Shown here piece by piece: positions 19,520-21,397 of a stretch of 21,397 bases of DNA. The stretch lies in assembly GCA_920105805.1 (NCBI GenBank), contig CAKKTI010000379.1, positions 1 to 21,397 of the forward strand, written 5' to 3'. The notes beneath the pieces are model-generated. The model searched no databases. It worked only from the letters and a program-made list of their open reading frames with translations, and was not told where the DNA came from. The translations under genes were made by a program, and so were the position numbers. This DNA comes from Condylostoma magnum. Lineage: Eukaryota; Ciliophora; Heterotrichea; Heterotrichida; Condylostomatidae. Positions within the stretch are counted from its first letter, which is position 1; each line of letters starts with the position of its first letter.

Positions 19520-19736
19520 TTAATAACCTAATTTTACTTTGATATAGATTGTTTAAGTTTGCTACTATATATATTCACTACTTTAACTAAAATTAATTCT
19601 ACTGATCTGTTTTTAATACTATCAGAAATACTAAATCAGTATATAATCGTTCGTGTATACATAATTTTCCCTAACTACCCTTTGGTATTGATCAGTAAAT
19701 AGAAATATTACTAGCCGAATTCTTATAATAATAAAA
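19520..19736. promoter_or_regulatory. intergenic region with promoter-proximal AT motif
   Basis: This region contains the 3' end of RPL30 and the leader of the next gene. Its last 15 bases, ttataataataaaa before ATG 19737, are the clearest copy of the AT-rich start-proximal motif shared by many genes here. Nothing else is identified. Confidence 0.45.
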
Positions 19737-21397
19737 ATGGATATAAGAGCACAAATAGATTTACATTGCCTAATCCCAGATACTTAACCCTTTGTTCTTT
19801 TCGGAATAGAAGTTTTTACTAAATTTTCTCGGAATATTGTTGCTAAAAGATTTGACGACTTCTATAAACTTTAGCACAATTTAGCTTTGTTTGCCAATTA
19901 AATAGTATATAAAAACAAAAAATTAAGTAATTTTATTCCAAGACTTCCTAGCAGTAACACGGTGATATAACCTTACGACTCTTAAGGAACAGAAAAGAGA
20001 AAACAAGAGTTAACGAAATATCTAGAAGAATTATTTGTTCTATTTAGGCCCAAATACTACAATAAGAACCACGCATGAGTAAAAATAATCTAAGATTTCC
20101 TATAAGTCGAAGATATAGAATCAAGAGAGGACGAGGCAGCTTCATTAATTCAAAGTCACTTTAAAAAGTACAGAGAATGACTAGCAAAGAGACATAAAAC
20201 ATAGTAAATTTTACATAGAAAGCAATTTGAGCGAAAAGGATATATAACTAGCCTATATGACATCCCAGATTTTGTGATGATTGAAATTTTTAGGTATTTA
20301 CCCTTAGATAACCTTGCCCAGCTGTCTTTAGTATGTCGTAGATGGAGAAGTTTGACCCGCTAGCCAATTCTATGGAAAACTTTGAATCTTTTGCCTAGTC
20401 ACCAAATGGACTAAAGCTATTTTGCCAAAATATGCAGTAGAGCCTGAATGCTTAAAAAGTTAGACTTCAGATTCTGCCCTTATATTGACTCATCTATCAT
20501 GCTTTCAATTGCTTAGAACTGCAGTCCTTTGGTACTTAAGGTATTATTACTAGATGGATGTGAGCATATAGATGACAGTGCTATTCTAAATCTGACCTAA
20601 TGTTTTCCGTCGTATAATACTTCTTAGGAGTGAATTAATATCCTAGAGGAGTTCCCTAAAGATTTTAAAGGAGGTGCTAGAGGACTTCAACAGCTTTCTT
20701 TGGCGGAATGCAGAAAAGTAACTGATTAAGGCTTAAGTTTACTCAGGAAGTTTAAAAGGCTGTAAAATTTGAATGTTTAAGGATGCTATGATATAAGCGA
20801 TGAGGGTATTGAGAGTATGGTGTCTAAGGGAACTCAACTAAAAAAGATTAATTTATCTGGCACCCGTGTAGGGCGTCCAGGTTTAATTGCTATCAATGAA
20901 AAATGCCCCTAACTTAAAAGTATTTATTTAAACGGATGCAGATTCATTACTTAGGATGATAGAGTTGTTTTTACTGGTATAAAAGTTGAAATCAATGAAG
21001 ACATATTCAGATTTTAATTAGAGCCTGCTAATAATTCTAAGTTGTAATTAATCACTAATAATGTTCTTAGAACCAGAAGCTCTTTGGTAATATAAAGAGT
21101 CAGTCATTATGTTGCTAAAAAGTTGAATAGGGAAACTTTGGCAATTGATGTAATTTTTAAGCAGATTTTATGCAAGGATAGAGTACTTTTACCGCAACTT
21201 ACCTTGAAAGAAGTATAAGAATCTATGTGGGATAGTACTATGCTTATACTGCACTATAGAATGCAAGAGGAAACTAAAGAAATTGAGGAAGCTTTGACTT
21301 AATATCAGTGGGTTGGAAGAATTCCTAAATGGATACCGGATGAAGATGCTGAGGTTTGTATGCGGTGTAAAGAGAATAGTTTCACCTGCTTTAATAG
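19737..21397 (+). CDS. PX / IQ / F-box / LRR / RAWUL-like / FYVE protein (cut by window end)
   Basis: 553 residues visible; the C-terminus lies outside. A PX-like domain (1-122: VAKRFDDFYKLQHNL, FIPRLPSS, then KYLEELF) should bind phosphoinositides. An IQ-like helix follows (AASLIQSHFKKYREWLAKR, 134-152). An F-box (~172-215) is clear: IPDFVMIEIFRYLPLDNLAQ, CRRWRSL, LWKTLNL. Cys-type leucine-rich repeats run from ~238 to 405 (LKKLDFRFCPYID, LQNLNVQGCYDISDEGI). Residues ~450-510 resemble a RAWUL/ubiquitin-like fold ending LTLKEVQESMW...LILHYR. The window then cuts a FYVE finger just begun, WIPDEDAEVCMRC (532-544). The F-box and LRR imply an SCF ubiquitin-ligase substrate receptor; PX and FYVE point to endosomal PI3P. 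TGA is Trp several times. Confidence 0.88.

Noticed and set aside
1-21397. Virus-like or transposable elements, tRNA/rRNA genes, telomere repeats.
   Set aside because: I saw no polymerase, integrase, transposase or capsid-like protein, no terminal repeats, no tRNA B-box-like sequence and no telomeric arrays.

Overview
The window reads as ciliate macronuclear DNA, most like a heterotrich of the Condylostoma type. It is AT-rich and tightly packed. Nearly every gene is a single uninterrupted frame that makes sense only if in-frame TAA and TAG are Gln and TGA is Trp. Examples are the conserved Gln of RPL30 (TAA at 19313), the Trp of the CFAP57 WD motif IWNY (TGA at 1163) and the kinase DIWSCG motif (TGA at 11936). 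TAG, TAA and TGA also end genes: RPL30 and TMEM258 stop at TAG exactly where their families end, and FAM221 stops at TGA. This is the behaviour described for Condylostoma (all three stops both sense and stop, read by context). It differs from karyorelicts, where only TGA terminates.

Layout: CFAP57 (+, cilium); a doubtful 45-codon ORF (+); an unrecognised protein (+); an AAAP-type amino acid transporter (+); a DENN-domain protein (+); a GID8/RanBPM-like CTLH-CRA protein (+); a FAM221 protein (+); TMEM258, an oligosaccharyltransferase subunit (+); an inhibitor-2-like PP1 regulator (-); a double-ZZ, NBR1-like protein (+); a CDPK (+); a doubtful small gene (-); an unrecognised basic/coiled-coil protein (+); a second CDPK (-); a BPI/LBP-like secreted protein (-); a cysteine-rich, probably GPI-anchored protein (-); a membrane-anchored metallophosphatase relative that has lost its active site (+); RPL30 (+); and, cut by the right edge, a PX / IQ / F-box / LRR / RAWUL-like / FYVE protein (+).

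Same-strand neighbours are often only 16-41 bases apart. Convergent genes can end within about 10 bases of each other, and divergent pairs share about 90-120 bp. Starts are usually preceded by an AT-rich stretch such as ATAATAAAAATG, and ends usually carry two or three in-frame stop triplets close together. The genes are a mixed set of eukaryotic functions (cilium, membrane traffic, Ca signalling, secretion, translation) and do not form one pathway. I see no mobile element, virus-like element, tRNA, rRNA, CRISPR array or telomere repeat. Gene ends are less certain than starts because every stop triplet can be sense; alternatives are given where they matter.
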